DNA of 64,000 nt. Origin: Mycoemilia scoparia. Lineage: Eukaryota > Kickxellomycota > Kickxellomycetes > Kickxellales > Kickxellaceae. The stretch covers positions 10,004 through 74,003 of the forward strand of contig JANBPU010000006.1 in the NCBI GenBank assembly GCA_027575805.1. Reading direction: 5' to 3'. Below are positions 20,821 through 32,401 of this stretch, piece by piece (the stretch's first letter is position 1; the number at the start of each line of letters is the position of its first letter). The notes under the pieces are model-generated. The model made no database searches, was not told the origin of the DNA, and saw nothing but the letters and a program-made list of their open reading frames with translations. A program made the position numbers and the translations under genes.

Positions 20821-21790
20821 ATGGCAACTGAAATTCGTCGCAAGCTCGTCATTGTTGGTGACGGTGCCTGTGGAAAGACTTGTCTGCTCATAGTGTTTTC
20901 TCAAGGCAATTTCCCAGAGGTACATCCTTTATACAATTCTTTGATTTGGCTTCCATGTTACAAAATGGCCTTTCTTTATTAACATCCAGCCAGAAGTCCA
21001 CTAACACATTTCAGCATTCCTGGTTCCTTTCACAATAGGTATATGTCCCCACAGTTTTTGAAAATTACGTTGCCGATGTTGAAGTTGATGGACGCCATGT
21101 CGAGCTAGCACTTTGGGATACTGCTGGACAAGAGGACTACGACCGTCTCAGACCCCTATCCTACCCAGATTCGCATGTTATTCTAATCTGTTATGCAATT
21201 GACTCCCCAGACTCTCTTGAGAACGTTCAAGAAAAGGTATGGGGTCAACACTCATTATTATTGTTGTTTTACCACGCTTTTATAGACACATGTATTTCTT
21301 TGTTTGGGACATGCCCATCCACCACACACCTCTTCCAGTGCTAACCAAGATGCGCCTTTCTATTATGTAGTGGATTTCTGAGGTTCTTCACTTCTGCTCC
21401 GGCTTGCCCATCATTCTTGTGGGCTGCAAAGTGGACTTGCGTAACGACCCCCGCACTATTGAAAACCTTGCTAAGGCTGGCCTTAAGCCCGTATCCGAAC
21501 AACAGGTAAGCATACCATATCTCTTCACCCCTTCATGAACACACAAATATGAGTGGCTCACCGGCCAGCCCATATAGCAAGCTTTATCGCCTTTGCAAAC
21601 AAAACAATAACAAAAATATTTTCGTGACCACCTTTTTCAGGGAATGGCCGTTGCCCAAAAGATTGGGGCCCAAAAATACATCGAGTGCTCTGCTAAGGAA
21701 AACCACAACGTTAAAGATGTGTTTGAGGCTGCCACCCGCGCCGCACTGCTTATCAAGACAAAAAAGAAGAAGACATGCCGCATCCTCTAA
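20821..21790 (+). CDS. rho1: Rho1-type small GTPase
   Basis: Four exons: 20821-20919, 21039-21236, 21371-21505, 21641-21790 (193 aa), all joined in phase 0. G1 is GDGACGKT, the effector loop [19 protein letters not shown]3 [20 protein letters not shown]4 VGCKVDLR in place of NKxD (fungal Rho1 proteins also have Cys here), G5 ECSAKE. The basic tail [10 protein letters not shown] ends in a CAAX box with Leu, suggesting geranylgeranylation. Rho1 controls beta-1,3-glucan synthase, Pkc1 and formins at growth sites. The three intron positions are the same as in the Rho3-like gene at 28 kb. Confidence 0.95.
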
Positions 21791-22318
21791 ACAACGCCCA
21801 TCTATAAATTTAGTTATGCGAAGACTATAAGTAATGACTTGGTGGGCATACGTGCTATACTCTATAAAGTCACGATACCGTCTTCGCAGACGCACCCGCG
21901 ATACACTCTATAATAGCTTAAACACATACACATATCGGAGTTGTGTGATAGTAGTAATTGCCTGGATGGAGTATAGTATGCTTGTGGTTTTGGCCTGTAT
22001 CACATCTGTTGTGATATTAGCAATATTTTTATTAGTTTGTGGTCTGGTTTTTTATCTTTCGGATTCGAAAGCGTCATTATAATGTAATTTCAAATTAATA
22101 GCGCACGTTATTGTCTGTTGCTTGTCTTAAAATAAGTGAGCCTATATATATCTCTGTTTGTTATGGTCTTGGTTTATCAAAACACAATCCCTTACATCTG
22201 CATTTTTGTATGTGGCAAATTAGTTAATGTTATCATGGCCTTTGAGATGTGATGCAGCAACATGTTCTAAAAACAAAGTATTTGGATCATGAGTATCTAT
22301 GGCCTGTTTATGAATATA
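21791..22318. other. Intergenic, rho1 3' flank
   Basis: No gene seen. A short hydrophobic frame at 21834-22082 has no support. Confidence 0.5.
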
Positions 22319-22487
22319 TGGCAAGTTCTTCACCGAAAGGGAACAGACAGACTACCCCCACACACACATTCCCTGCAAACCAGCCCACAGTCCATATATC
22401 TTAGCTGGAGTCTCAGTGGTGATTTGCTAGTATCCAAGGCAACATCCCAGTATCATCCTTTTAGAGGAGAAGACTACTCTCTGCCAT
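22319..22487 (-). repeat. Repeat B copy 5
   Basis: TGGCAAGTTCTTCACCG to TCTCTGCCATA; carries TTCCCTGCAAACCAGCCCA and GTATCCAAGGCAACATCCC like copy 4 in reverse. Confidence 0.8.
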
Positions 22488-22563
22488 ATATTCGCTGATA
22501 AATTGGGCAGCTGAGTGTCGTATAAACGATGTGGAGCACAATGTTTATAAAGACAAGACATGT

Positions 22564-22760
22564 TTGGACCCTTGATCGTGAAGCTACAAGAACCATTATA
22601 TGTGGCCGTTAGGGCTTTATTTCACAAGTTATTAAGCATAAAAGACCCCCAAAAAATTATCATCAAAGATTATAATAAAAGTACATACACATACATAAGC
22701 AGAAGAAATAATAAGGAGCAATAGCTAGGTAAGAATCAAACCGCAATCACAATACCACAG
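22564..22760 (+). pseudogene. Family C fragment, copy 2
   Basis: On the plus strand it encodes VRALFHKLLSIKDPQKIIIK, matching the end of copy 1 (MALFHKLLDISAPKNIIK). DNA similarity continues beyond the frame (the sequence reads GCTTTATTTCACAAGTTATT and later an inverted ATTGTGATTTGATTCTT-like block). Only the tail is left. Confidence 0.5.
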
Positions 22761-23544
22761 CCAACAATAATTATAATACATATATACATACATACATCCA
22801 TATTTATATACCAAAAGTGCTCATTAATCAAAGACTCCTTTTAAGATATAATTATATGCCCTCTTTGGTGTATTCAAGAGATGGCTGTATAGATATATAG
22901 CCTCAATTTTAACGTTTTAAAGGCTTTGTGGTTGATGAAGGAACCATGAATTGAATAAGAAATACGGTGCTATTATATATAACAATTCTTTGGCGTGTGA
23001 CTAGTTTATATATACAATAGTTTGAAAAGAGTGATGTGATCTTTGACTGAAATAGGGCTTGCGGAATATTGTAACTGTAAATAACCAATTTCATGCCTTT
23101 TGGCCATTATACCAAAAGATCATTTTGATGCTGACATTGGGACCAGAGTGTAAATATTATAAAGTATATAAGGAGAAACCAAATCTTTACAGTTTGCACT
23201 ATTGTCATATAAGGGATTGCTGCTTTGTGGTCAAAATAAAGGAAAGGTGTAGTCATTATTTTGGAAAGCCTAGATATTACGGTGGTTATTTATTTAATAG
23301 TAGCTGTTCAGCTTTTTGATGTATCTGTCTGCTCAAATATTGCTATTCGTATCTATGTGTTTAGACAATAGCCTATTGTTTGTATAGGATATGCAGTACA
23401 TGCTTCTTTTAATAATGGCTACAATTAAATGTATTTATAGAGGGGTTGGCAAGATGTGGTTCTTTATCAGGTGCCTTGGAGCTATTTTAAGACATACAAT
23501 TATTTTGGAGGGATATTTAATTGTTCTTTGTGGGATAGTGAGTA
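22761..23544. other. AT-rich spacer between inverted family C fragments
   Basis: About 0.8 kb lying between copy 2 and the oppositely oriented copy 3. No gene recognised; ATATACATACATACAT microsatellite near 22780. Confidence 0.45.
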
Positions 23545-23795
23545 ACTAAGTTTTCTCTTGAATGCGTGCATAGCTGATTTTATTATTGACAGGTCCTTGT
23601 ATTTTATGATTTGGATTTACCAACTATTAGCTGTTATTTCTTCTATTTGTATATATGCTAATTTGCACTGTATTTTATCTAATACTTTCTGAGGACATTT
23701 GTATGTTTAATAGCTCGTGAAATAAAGTCATGTAGTGCGCGGTTAGGAGGGCGGCGTACACTAAGAGTGTTATTAAAATAAACCCCAAATACCAA
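23545..23795 (-). pseudogene. Family C fragment, copy 3
   Basis: Minus strand reads LLTAHYMTLFHELLNI, the counterpart of SLITAHMALFHKLLDI in copy 1. The DNA match extends to TTTTCTCTTGAATGCGTGC near 23552 (copy 1: TTTTCTCTTGAATACATGC). No upstream exons found. Confidence 0.5.
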
Positions 23796-25453
23796 AATGA
23801 GCCTTAAAAATCTAAGCGCAAAAAGCACATTTTTAGGTTTGGCATGTTTAAATGGACCGGTATTATTTTACGCGCATTTGGTCGGCTTTTAGGTATTTGG
23901 ATCATGGCAAGCGTGATTCTATGGTCAATTGCGATTTGACTGGCGTGAATTTCTAATTAAATTGCAGGTCGTCCGGTGCCATACATACATTGGTTTATTT
24001 GCCTTTAATTCCTATATCCTAAGAAGTGCCTTTGCTGTATTCATATTGAATTTTGCTGCACAAGATGGCAATCACTGAGGTGGCTTTTATAAGCACTGTT
24101 CTGAGTTCACAATTCCAAGAGAGACCCCACACTGATACAGTTTTCTGGCTGGTCTGGAAGAGAGAAGCAAGGCAATGTGGATAAATTGAGGCACATTGAG
24201 AGGCCACTATGAATAGAGTAGATCACTGGTAGTGGCTACACGGCAAGCGGGCTGTACAATACGAAAAGCTGCTTCTGGCATTGTGTGTGGTTGTAAACAA
24301 ACGGGACTTGAAGGACTGCTTTGTGCATAGAAAGGCGGGGAGTGGCAGTCCAAGTGGAAAAGCGAAGCATTTAGAGTATTGGGCATTGGGGCTTCCAAAT
24401 GTTTACCTTTAAAATCCCTAACATTGTTGTTCAAGTTTGCCAGAAATAGCCTATTATGGAGCGCCTCGTAAACGGCTTATAGTGTGTCAATGTGTAGCCA
24501 AAACACATTGCTACAGAAAAACCGAGCGTATTCAAGACTGTTGACAGCTGACAGCGCCTGTGGTGGCTAACGAGCTCGAGGTTGTTTTGCCTCTACTTGC
24601 GGGTGCATTGTTGCGGATGCGGTGCTCTATTTTATTTGCTAGCAGGCTGTGTGCAGCGTTTCACGGGTGCATGGTGCCTGCCTACTATCAACAAGGCCTT
24701 GCACTTGGAAATACAGAGGCACAGCAAGCACCTCTGGTGGTCAGGGCTGGCAGCGCTTGCATGTGTTTGTGGTGCCAGATGATGCCCCGGGCGAGAATGG
24801 GGTTTGCCTGAGCGGGCCAGCTATCGCTGTAGCTACGCCAGCAGTAGGAGCTGGAAATGCCGGCACTAGCCAGAGCGTACCAAAAAGTATTTGTGGAGGG
24901 GGATTGCCATAGAACACACCAAAGGATATCTGGGCTTTGTCCAGATATTTTTTGCCAGGAAGTGTATGGGGAAAATCCTGTATGGGGCTGCCAGCCAAGC
25001 AGGGCAACCCGGGCTTCATGCTTGGATATCCCAATCGAAGCTTGCTGGGCTGTCCAAGTGGCCCTTCAAAAGATTTCCTTACAAAGAGAGAGAGGGCAAG
25101 CCACCAAGTGGTGTGGAGTTTGTTTACCCGTCTGCGTTCTATTTGGCCTCTTCAACCATGAGTGTGGTTCAGAACAGGCTTCATGTTGGCACTTGCTCTT
25201 GTCGTCAATCACCGATTGTTGATATTGACTGTGTGTTTGGTGTATGCACTGGTGCGGCTGCTTAGTCCCCTGTGCCTCGTCAAATGCTTTGAAAAGATAT
25301 GGTTGTCCTGAGTTTTGCACTGCACTAGTTTCATTTCACAACATCCTCGTTCGTCCGCTTTCGTATTTACTTGGCTTTTCTTGTCTATTTCCATTTTCTC
25401 TCTTTCTCTACACATGCTGGAGGCCTCCTTGCTCCCAACAAACCAGACAGATC
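23796..25453. other. Intergenic, upstream of orphan gene
   Basis: About 1.7 kb. The 24.5-25.2 kb part is more GC-rich and gives several overlapping open frames, none recognisable or with splice support. CT-rich sequence at 25370-25420 probably belongs to the promoter of the next gene. Confidence 0.45.
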
Positions 25454-27009
25454 ATGCAGAATTACGATGGGAAGCGTCGGCTGGCCTCTCCCCCTCCACA
25501 GCAGAAACCATCCCAATCGGCGATAATACACCCTCCCCCCGTAATGTCAAGCTCTCCTATGTTCACAAATGTTAATGCCCATCCCCCGCCCAGCACATAC
25601 AGAATCAGCTCTGCCTTCTCCATACCATCAACGTCGCATAACCCACACCACGCCATGCCAAAGCCAGGGCCTCTGGAGCCGCATCATGAAGACAGATTTG
25701 GAAGGGGGTATTCGCCACAGGAGGACTACCATCAGTACCAGGTGCGCTCGCCAGCACCCGTGCAATACCAGCATGCCGTGCCTACTATACGCGAAGAAAG
25801 GCCTGGCCATGACACCACCTCCGCCGGCGGCGGGGCTGCTGGTGGTTTTGGAAGCAGAGGGGCAGGGGGGCTTGTTCCTGATCCAGCAGTATCAGCCACC
25901 ATCTTTGATAAGATTTGCCGGCTGGAAAAGCTATGCGAGGCCATCCTGGAGAATCAGTTCAGACAAAACTCACGGCTCGAAGCTTTGGAGCTTGCGCTTT
26001 TGTCATCGCCTAGAGCGCCAGCCCATGCTAGACAGTTTTCTGCATTTGAGCAGAGGACGAGTACCACCCACCCTCTGGCAGGCTACGAGGCATTCACGCC
26101 ACAGCAGGTTGAGAGGCCAGGCGGCAGCGGTGTCAACATGACCCCACACTCAGGATCCACTATACAGTCGCCAACGCCGCGAGGTATGGGCCATGAGAAG
26201 AGCCTTTCGGGAACTATGCTTCCCCCTCTTCGTTCAATAGTCCGCGGCGTGAAGTCTCCAACCCCGCGGAGTGACTCTACCCAGGGCTTGCACAGCGACA
26301 GTGTCAAGATCAAGCGCCAGAAACCCGTGCCTGTCAGCAAGCCCGATCTCACAGACCCTGCACTGCAGAGAAAATACAAATTGGCTCTCCTGCGCCTCTT
26401 ATCGCTAGACTCGTTTTATCCAACTGACCATTGCATGCTCGGTGTCTTTCGTAAGGAGGATGATTTTTCGCCAGAGGCCATCGAGATTCACAGTAGCCAC
26501 CTGTTGTCATGGGTAAGTCATTTTATGTGCGTGAGCTTGTTTGGAAGTGCCAGCATTTGTACTGATATTCCCGACCTGGGATAATGCCCTGGATTTATAT
26601 ATAGTCACGCAGCTGGCTACGCTACACCAGGAATGCCGTGCTTAGGGGAACATTTGACAACAGCATATCCAAGTCTCGGGAGCAGCTGGCAAAGCAGCTT
26701 CAGCAGGACATGAATTCCACCGAGGAATTTACAACGCCAGAAAACATCCGTAGGGTTGCCCTTTTGCGCCTTCTGTATTTCCAGTGGCAGTCGGAAAATC
26801 GGCTTGGAACAAAGAGCAGCTCAATGTACAGGGATTACGAATCTCGCCTAAACGAAATCAAGGCGCTGCCGTCTTCCGAGCAGGAGGTCCGGTGGAACAC
26901 TATACTTGGGGAAGAGGACAAATGGTGGAAGATTTTCCAGCAGTCGGCATCGCAGGCAACTTCTGCCGGCGGAAATAGTAGCGGGGCTACCGGGACCAAG
27001 AAAGACTAA
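25454..27009 (+). CDS. Unidentified Pro/His-rich protein with coiled coil
   Basis: Two exons: 25454-26512 and 26605-27009 (487 aa; GTAAGT donor, TATATAG acceptor, phase 0). I recognise no family. Residues 1-150 are Pro/His/Gln-rich with a Gly tract (SAGGGAAGGFGSRGAGG). A short coiled coil follows (IFDKICRLEKLCEAILENQF, about 158-185). Residues 190-320 are Ser/Thr/Pro-rich with SPTPR repeats that look like proline-directed kinase sites. The C-terminal ~160 residues are folded-looking: KYKLALLRLLSLDSF, LSWSRSWLRYTRNAV, and a second RRVALLRLLYFQWQ, so ALLRLL occurs twice about 95 residues apart. A transcription-regulator role is only a guess from composition. Confidence 0.75.
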
Positions 27010-27623
27010 TGTTAAAAAGCAAGGAGCGAGGCGATATTGTGATTCCAAGAAAACATGTATATTTCGGCCATCAAGCTGTGCATCTTTTCGGTTTATAAAT
27101 TAACGATTTGTTTTATTATATATATGTTCATACAGATTTCTGCATTTATCTAAAGTCCATTTTTATAGATATTTTATTCGCAAAGAAATTTTTGGCAAAT
27201 TTCGCCTATAATCAAACAAGATTGATGGCTTGAGAAAATTGTATTATATTGCAGCCAGCGTGGTGTCATGACAAAGCTGTTAGGCCTGCTCATTTTGCAG
27301 GATGTATTCGTCTACAGCTTGGCTTTAGACAAAATTAGGGGATACGCGATTATACAAAAATGGGCCGCCTGTGTCCACCCTTCATAGTGACGGCTATCTC
27401 TCGCTTTCAGTTTGCGACCGATCAAGGGGTAAGGGTACCACAAAGATATTTAGCTAGCAATGTCTAGGATTAATGGTAGAAGCAGCTAGATAGCACTGGT
27501 TCCTGGTGGGTTTCTTATATAGTTTATCAGTGTTAAAAAGAACGTGATTGTGATATAAGTAATCTGAGAAAAAAGCAATGTATCAAACATCGGAGAACCA
27601 AAAGAACAAAGTTACAAGAAGCA
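27010..27623. other. Convergent intergenic region
   Basis: Shared 3' flank of the orphan gene and the Rho3-like gene. No gene or repeat seen. Confidence 0.5.
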
Positions 27624-28602
27624 TTATAGAATTATACAACACGATTTGCTGTCATTCTTTTTTTGCATAGCAAACGCCAGCTTCGCCGTGGCATCAAAGA
27701 CCTCCCGAACCCTGAACACAGTCTTTGCCGAACATTCAATGTATTTTTGAGCCTGGATGTTTCTGCACATTGCCTCTCCCTATATTGCGGGTTAAAAGTA
27801 TCATTGATTAGTGACACACACATATACAAACACACAGAGGCATTCAGAGTGGATAAATAATGAAGTATGCAAGACTGAAAGAAGCAACTTACCATCTCTG
27901 GTGTTGTAGGTCTCTGGCCGTCCTTCTCAAGCTCTCGAATTGTTGCTTCATTGGCTCGAAGGTCGTGCTTCAGGGCCGCAAGTACTACTGGCACACCAGG
28001 TGCATACAGAGACACTTCAGGAGCCCACTATATATATGCAGCAGAAGAACAAAAATCAGAAAACGCTGTAATAAAATTCACAGTTGGATTGGATATATCC
28101 AAGAGGCCCCCATCACAGGTGGTGCGTAGTAATAGGGCTGATAAATCGCTAGTTACCTTCTCTGCTACATTTTCAAGAGAATCGGGAGAGTCGATGCCAA
28201 AGCAGATTATAACGGCCTGGGCATCGGCATAAGACAGATGGCGCAGTCTATCATAGTCCTCCTGTCCAGCAGTATCCCAAAGCTCAAGCTCGATGTCTGT
28301 GTTGTTTATGTTCATTTCCGCTACCCAGTTTTCAAAAACTGTGGGTATATATTGATATTGCTATCGTGGTGGTAAAAATAAGCAGGGGGGTTATAGTCAA
28401 AATGAAGTCGAGCTGGTAAATTTGCTAGCCAAGAATTCATACACTTGGCGCCTGCGGCATAATTTGAGACTCTAGTACTTACATCAGGAAAGTGGCCCTC
28501 TCTAAATGCATATAGCAAGCATGTTTTCCCACAGGCGCCATCGCCTACGATAACAACCTTGATTCTTTTCTTTTCGACAGACACTTCTGGTTTGTATGAC
28601 AT
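27624..28602 (-). CDS. Rho3-like small GTPase
   Basis: Four exons: 28602-28483, 28360-28157, 28027-27893, 27779-27624 (204 aa), all in phase 0. G1 GDGACGKT; effector region [15 protein letters not shown]3 [19 protein letters not shown]4 is ALKHDLR, close to ALKCDLR of yeast Rho3; G5 ECSAKT. The end SKSCCIIL is a CAAX box. The N-terminal extension ([14 protein letters not shown]) and [21 protein letters not shown] also fit Rho3, which acts in exocytosis and actin polarity. Rho4 is the alternative. All three introns match rho1 positions, so the two probably arose by old duplication. Confidence 0.9.
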
Positions 28603-29188
28603 TTAGGTATGAAATAAAAGGCGTGTGTATATGTATATATGTATGTGCGTTTGTATGGTGGTAAATTTGTAAAAGTACTGAAATTCAGAGAGTGAAGTAA
28701 TAAACAACTTTCTGTTTATAAATGATACAATTTGTTTGAATGTGTGGGTATATGTATGTATTTATGATGTACGTATGTATGTCTGTCTGTGTGGGTGTGG
28801 TGAATTTAGTTGGAAAAGGTATTGGAAATGGCAGAGTAGGCTCTATCTGTCTATCACTAGAGATGTAGGATTAGGGACGTGGATAAAAATAAGAGCAAGT
28901 GTGTTTATATATAAGACGAAAATGGTTAAAGCAACAAGTACAGCACAAAAGGTCGCAGTTGGTTTGGAGGTAAACAATACAATGAAAGATTCTGAGCATG
29001 AAGTTGAACTGCAATTTTATTCCTAAACTTGTGCTGATTGAAGAAAAAGTCGGAACCTGGTTAATTCTAAACTTTGTAGGCCAATCACCACAAAGCATGG
29101 CTTGATCAATTATCTGGGCTGGGTTTTTGTTAGGGTTGTTGTATTGCGGCTAAACAGAGCCATCACCAATTCACAAAATACAACCATC
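28603..29188. other. Intergenic, Rho3-like upstream
   Basis: Contains GTATGTATG-type microsatellite near 28745-28790; no gene seen. Confidence 0.5.
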
Positions 29189-29340
29189 TGGTAAGTTCTC
29201 CATCAAAAAGAAGCAGATTGGTACCCTCGTATATTTCCTGCAAATCGGCCCATAACCAATACACTTTGACTGGATCCTGGCGGATTATTGGCTATTATCC
29301 AGGGTATTCTTCTGGTACACCTTTGAAGGAGATTCTGCCG
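29189..29340 (-). repeat. Repeat B copy 6
   Basis: GTAAGTTCTCCATCAAAAAG to GGAGATTCTGCC, with GGCTATTATCCAGGGTATTC identical to the copy at 8151. Confidence 0.8.
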
Positions 29341-29380
29341 TCTGTAAGGTTGAAATTAAAAAGCTGCTGGCCATTTGGGT

Positions 29381-29480
29381 AATAATCTTTGAAGGATGAA
29401 AGTTTACTAGTAAAACTGGACATTCATTTGGCTGTGATTGTCCCTATCAACATGCTCCCTTCAAAAATTATGATCCATTT
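29381..29480 (-). repeat. Repeat A copy 3
   Basis: TTTGAAGGATGAAAGTTTAC, TAGTAAAACTGGACATTC, then CTTCAAAAATTATGATCCAT. Belongs to the TTTACTAGTAAA variant. Confidence 0.8.
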
Positions 29481-30080
29481 GAAAGGGAGCAAATACTATT
29501 ATCCCTTTGGTATAAACTATTCCTGTGTTAAATACCAGCTTTGAAACTTTCAACATCTTACTCGCAATTTCTTTGGTTGTTGCCAAACCTTTCTCTATAT
29601 TTAGATATCCAATTTTTTACTCTCGTAGTTTATGAATTGATAGCTGATGTCACTATAGTTATTCTAAAACACTGTCTCCTTTACTAAATGCCAATATGGA
29701 TAGGCAAGTTCGGAACCGTTCCGATTCTAGCTATATTGCATAATCACAGCCCAGTATCTCCACCGATCTTCTTAAAGCACCTTTGTTATTGGCAGGGCTT
29801 CGTCTATGGCAGCACACGGGTAGTGACATAGCATTTCTCACCAGAAAACACGGCAATCATGTATGATACCAGTCAATAATTTACTTTGGTAACAATTTAA
29901 ATTCAGATAAATGTAAAGCTTGATAATGATGACTATAAAAAATAATAGTATGGCGACATTGAAGAGACATGTGGAAACATAAAATACTTTAACACGGGCG
30001 ATTGACATTCAGCAGTTCCATTTGTCGAATATATGTGGTTGCATAGATACAGCTACATATACGTTCTGTATTATCCTCGT
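29481..30080. other. Intergenic
   Basis: AT-rich flank downstream of the VAP gene; no gene seen. Confidence 0.5.
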
Positions 30081-31367
30081 TTAAAATAGCCAATACCCGA
30101 TTAAAAAGGCAATAAGAGCAAATATGCCCACTGCTTGTAGAGAGAATCCTTCCATCTCGAGCTGGTGCTGCTGTTGCTGCTGCGAAGAGGCACGCTCATT
30201 AGTTTTAGTATCAAGGATCCTCTTGTAGTTTTGAACCTCGCTTTGTAACTTTTTAATTTCGCTCTTTGCCTAAGGATCATCCCATTAAAAAACCACAGCA
30301 ATTGTATAAGCTCATGGCCATTGAGTCGCATTGTCTTGTTTTGTTGAAAATTTATACTTACCGTCTTCAACTCCTCATCTCCCTGAGTAACTCCAACCTA
30401 TACGGGCATTGGAAAATGTTAGTACATGTATACAAACTGTAAATGTATATTCAAATTTTATATCAATTGTATTTGCTTATTGCTTACTGTATTGTCAATG
30501 GGGCTTTCTGGGATATCAGACAAAAGATCACCAGTATGGATCTGTTGCTGCTGTTGCGCTGTCGACTCTGGCACATGTTGCTGTGTGGTAGATTGAGGTT
30601 CCGCATCCTTTTCTTCTGCAGACTTTTCTGGTTGTAGCAATAGTGAGGTATCTGGAGTTGAGAGCCTTTCAGATGCATTGAATGCGTCAGTGGGCGATGG
30701 CGACCTTCCAGTGTCTCTGCGAGGTGATTTTGGAGCTGCTGGAACAGGCGCAGCACCAGATGATCCTTCTGTTCCGTGCTGGGCTTCGGTATCAGCTGTT
30801 TGTGGGTATACATATCGAACGCGTATCTTTTTTTCTTGGACATCGGGCTTGTGGTTGCTTTCGATCAGGGCCCAAGCCTCTTTTTCTGTCAGCGACTTTG
30901 CGTCTATTTTGTCCTGGAAGCTCTGAACAAGGAATTTGTCTCTTGCATTAAGCTGTTTGCTATCCTTCTGAGGCTGGAGAATGACTATAAGAAAGTATCG
31001 CACACACACACACATATTAGTAAGCTAGTTTCAGAATTCCTGGGGCCATGTACATACAAGCACACATACTTTTTACTGAAACCGATTGCATGGGATCCAA
31101 ATACCCAGCATTTGGGCGAACGCAAAACTGCTTAGGTGCTGTAGTTTTTATCTTGAACAAAACGCCAAAGCTATTTTTGTTTGTCAGATTAAGAGTGTCT
31201 TCGGCATTTCCGTTGCCATTAACTAATGAAAGGATACAAGAAAACGAAATGCTCGAGCATTTAGAACACACATTTAAATTAGATGATGGCATAGTTTCAT
31301 TATGTAATGTGCACTGATGCTTACTATTAAAGACCAGATGGCTATTGGGGTCATACAGCAGTGCCAT
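30081..31367 (-). CDS. scs2: VAP/Scs2-like ER tail-anchored MSP protein
   Basis: Five exons: 31367-31325, 31222-31070, 30984-30488, 30397-30362, 30269-30081 (305 aa), phases consistent. The MSP domain covers residues 1-125, including NLTNKNSFGVLFKIKTTAPK and QFCVRPNAGYLDP, the VAP signature that binds FFAT motifs. A Ser/Pro/Gln-rich linker follows, then a coiled coil (AKSEIKKLQSEVQNYKRILD) and a C-terminal anchor VGIFALIAFLIGYWLF with almost nothing after it, so it is tail-anchored in the ER. VAPs tether lipid-transfer proteins at ER contact sites. The short exon 4 adds 12 residues. The neighbour Q-tract (STAQQQQQIHTGD) is low complexity. Confidence 0.93.
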
Positions 31368-31989
31368 TTGGAAATGTATAAAATGTCCACCACTGATGTG
31401 TCTTTAAAGTGTTAGTTCAATTTTATAAAAACTCTTTGGGCAAGAGCAAAGTAATTAGAAGAAAATAGTATATATATGTGTGTGTGTGCAAAAGAAAGGA
31501 AGGGTCACAGGTCTTTTATAATACTAGCATGTTAGTTATGTGAAACGGGGCCGCTTGGCAAAGGCTGATTGAAAGGGTTGGGTCTGTGAACTTTAAAAAT
31601 GTGGGCCCTCTACCATTTAGGGGTTTGGGTTTTCTCAGAATTTCCATACTTGCTGCTTTTATACTTTGTATTGAGATCCTTCTATGTCTAATGACAATCA
31701 AGAATTTCTTAAAGCTATACGCTGTAGCAGCCGGGACTGCTTTTAGCCAAGGCCAGCAATTTATGATAACAGTAGTAGCTGGCATTATGGAAATGTCATC
31801 TCTGGTTTTAAGTGCCTCCGCTATCCATGTCTTGTCCAGTCTTTTATATGCAGTATGTGGTGTTCTGCCCAAAATGTAGACAGCAGGAGAGCACTGGAGA
31901 ACTCTAAGTGCGGAATGACGATGCATCCAGAAAACCCTGAGCCTGAATATGTTACTGCCAAGATTTGACTTTTACGAACAAAAAATGAA
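31368..31989. other. Intergenic, VAP gene upstream
   Basis: Open frames on both strands at 31516-31926 overlap each other and match nothing I recognise. Presumed promoter of the VAP gene. Confidence 0.45.
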
Positions 31990-32078
31990 TATGGATCATA
32001 ATTTTTGAAGGGTGAGTGATTATAGGGGCAATAACAGCCAAGTGAGTGACTAGCCCTTCAAAAATAACTAAGCATATT
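31990..32078 (+). repeat. Repeat A copy 4
   Basis: ATGGATCATAATTTTTGAAG, core ACAGCCAAGTGAGTGACT and CCCTTCAAAAATAACTAAG. A clean, short plus-orientation copy. Confidence 0.9.
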
Positions 32079-32401
32079 TGGCTTGATCTTTTTCCATGTT
32101 ATACATGTGCGAGTATTGCAAAGCTACATGCTGATTCGGAATTATCTTTAAACTGGAGTTCAAGAACAGCGCTTTATTTGCTATTGAAGGTCAAAATTGA
32201 TGGGTCTAAATCAGTTTATGGGTGTTTCTTTCTGGCAATTCTAGTATTCATTATAAAACAGTTTATTGCTGGCTGTAGCTTCTATAACATAACATTAGTA
32301 GTAGGCGATGAAAGGTTGAAAACTATTAACAAATGTCTTGATTCCAAAGTCATTAGGTCTAAGATAAATAAGTATTTTTTGGACAATCCTGCTGCCCCTT
32401 A
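32079..32401. other. Intergenic
   Basis: 3' flank of the 7TM gene; no gene supported. Confidence 0.5.

Noticed and set aside
24560..25320. Cluster of overlapping frames in a GC-richer stretch
   Set aside because: Frames occur in several phases and both strands, as expected from base composition; none has a recognisable protein.
31516..31926. Overlapping open frames on both strands
   Set aside because: Neither shows conserved features; the region sits upstream of the VAP gene and codon use is unlike nearby genes.
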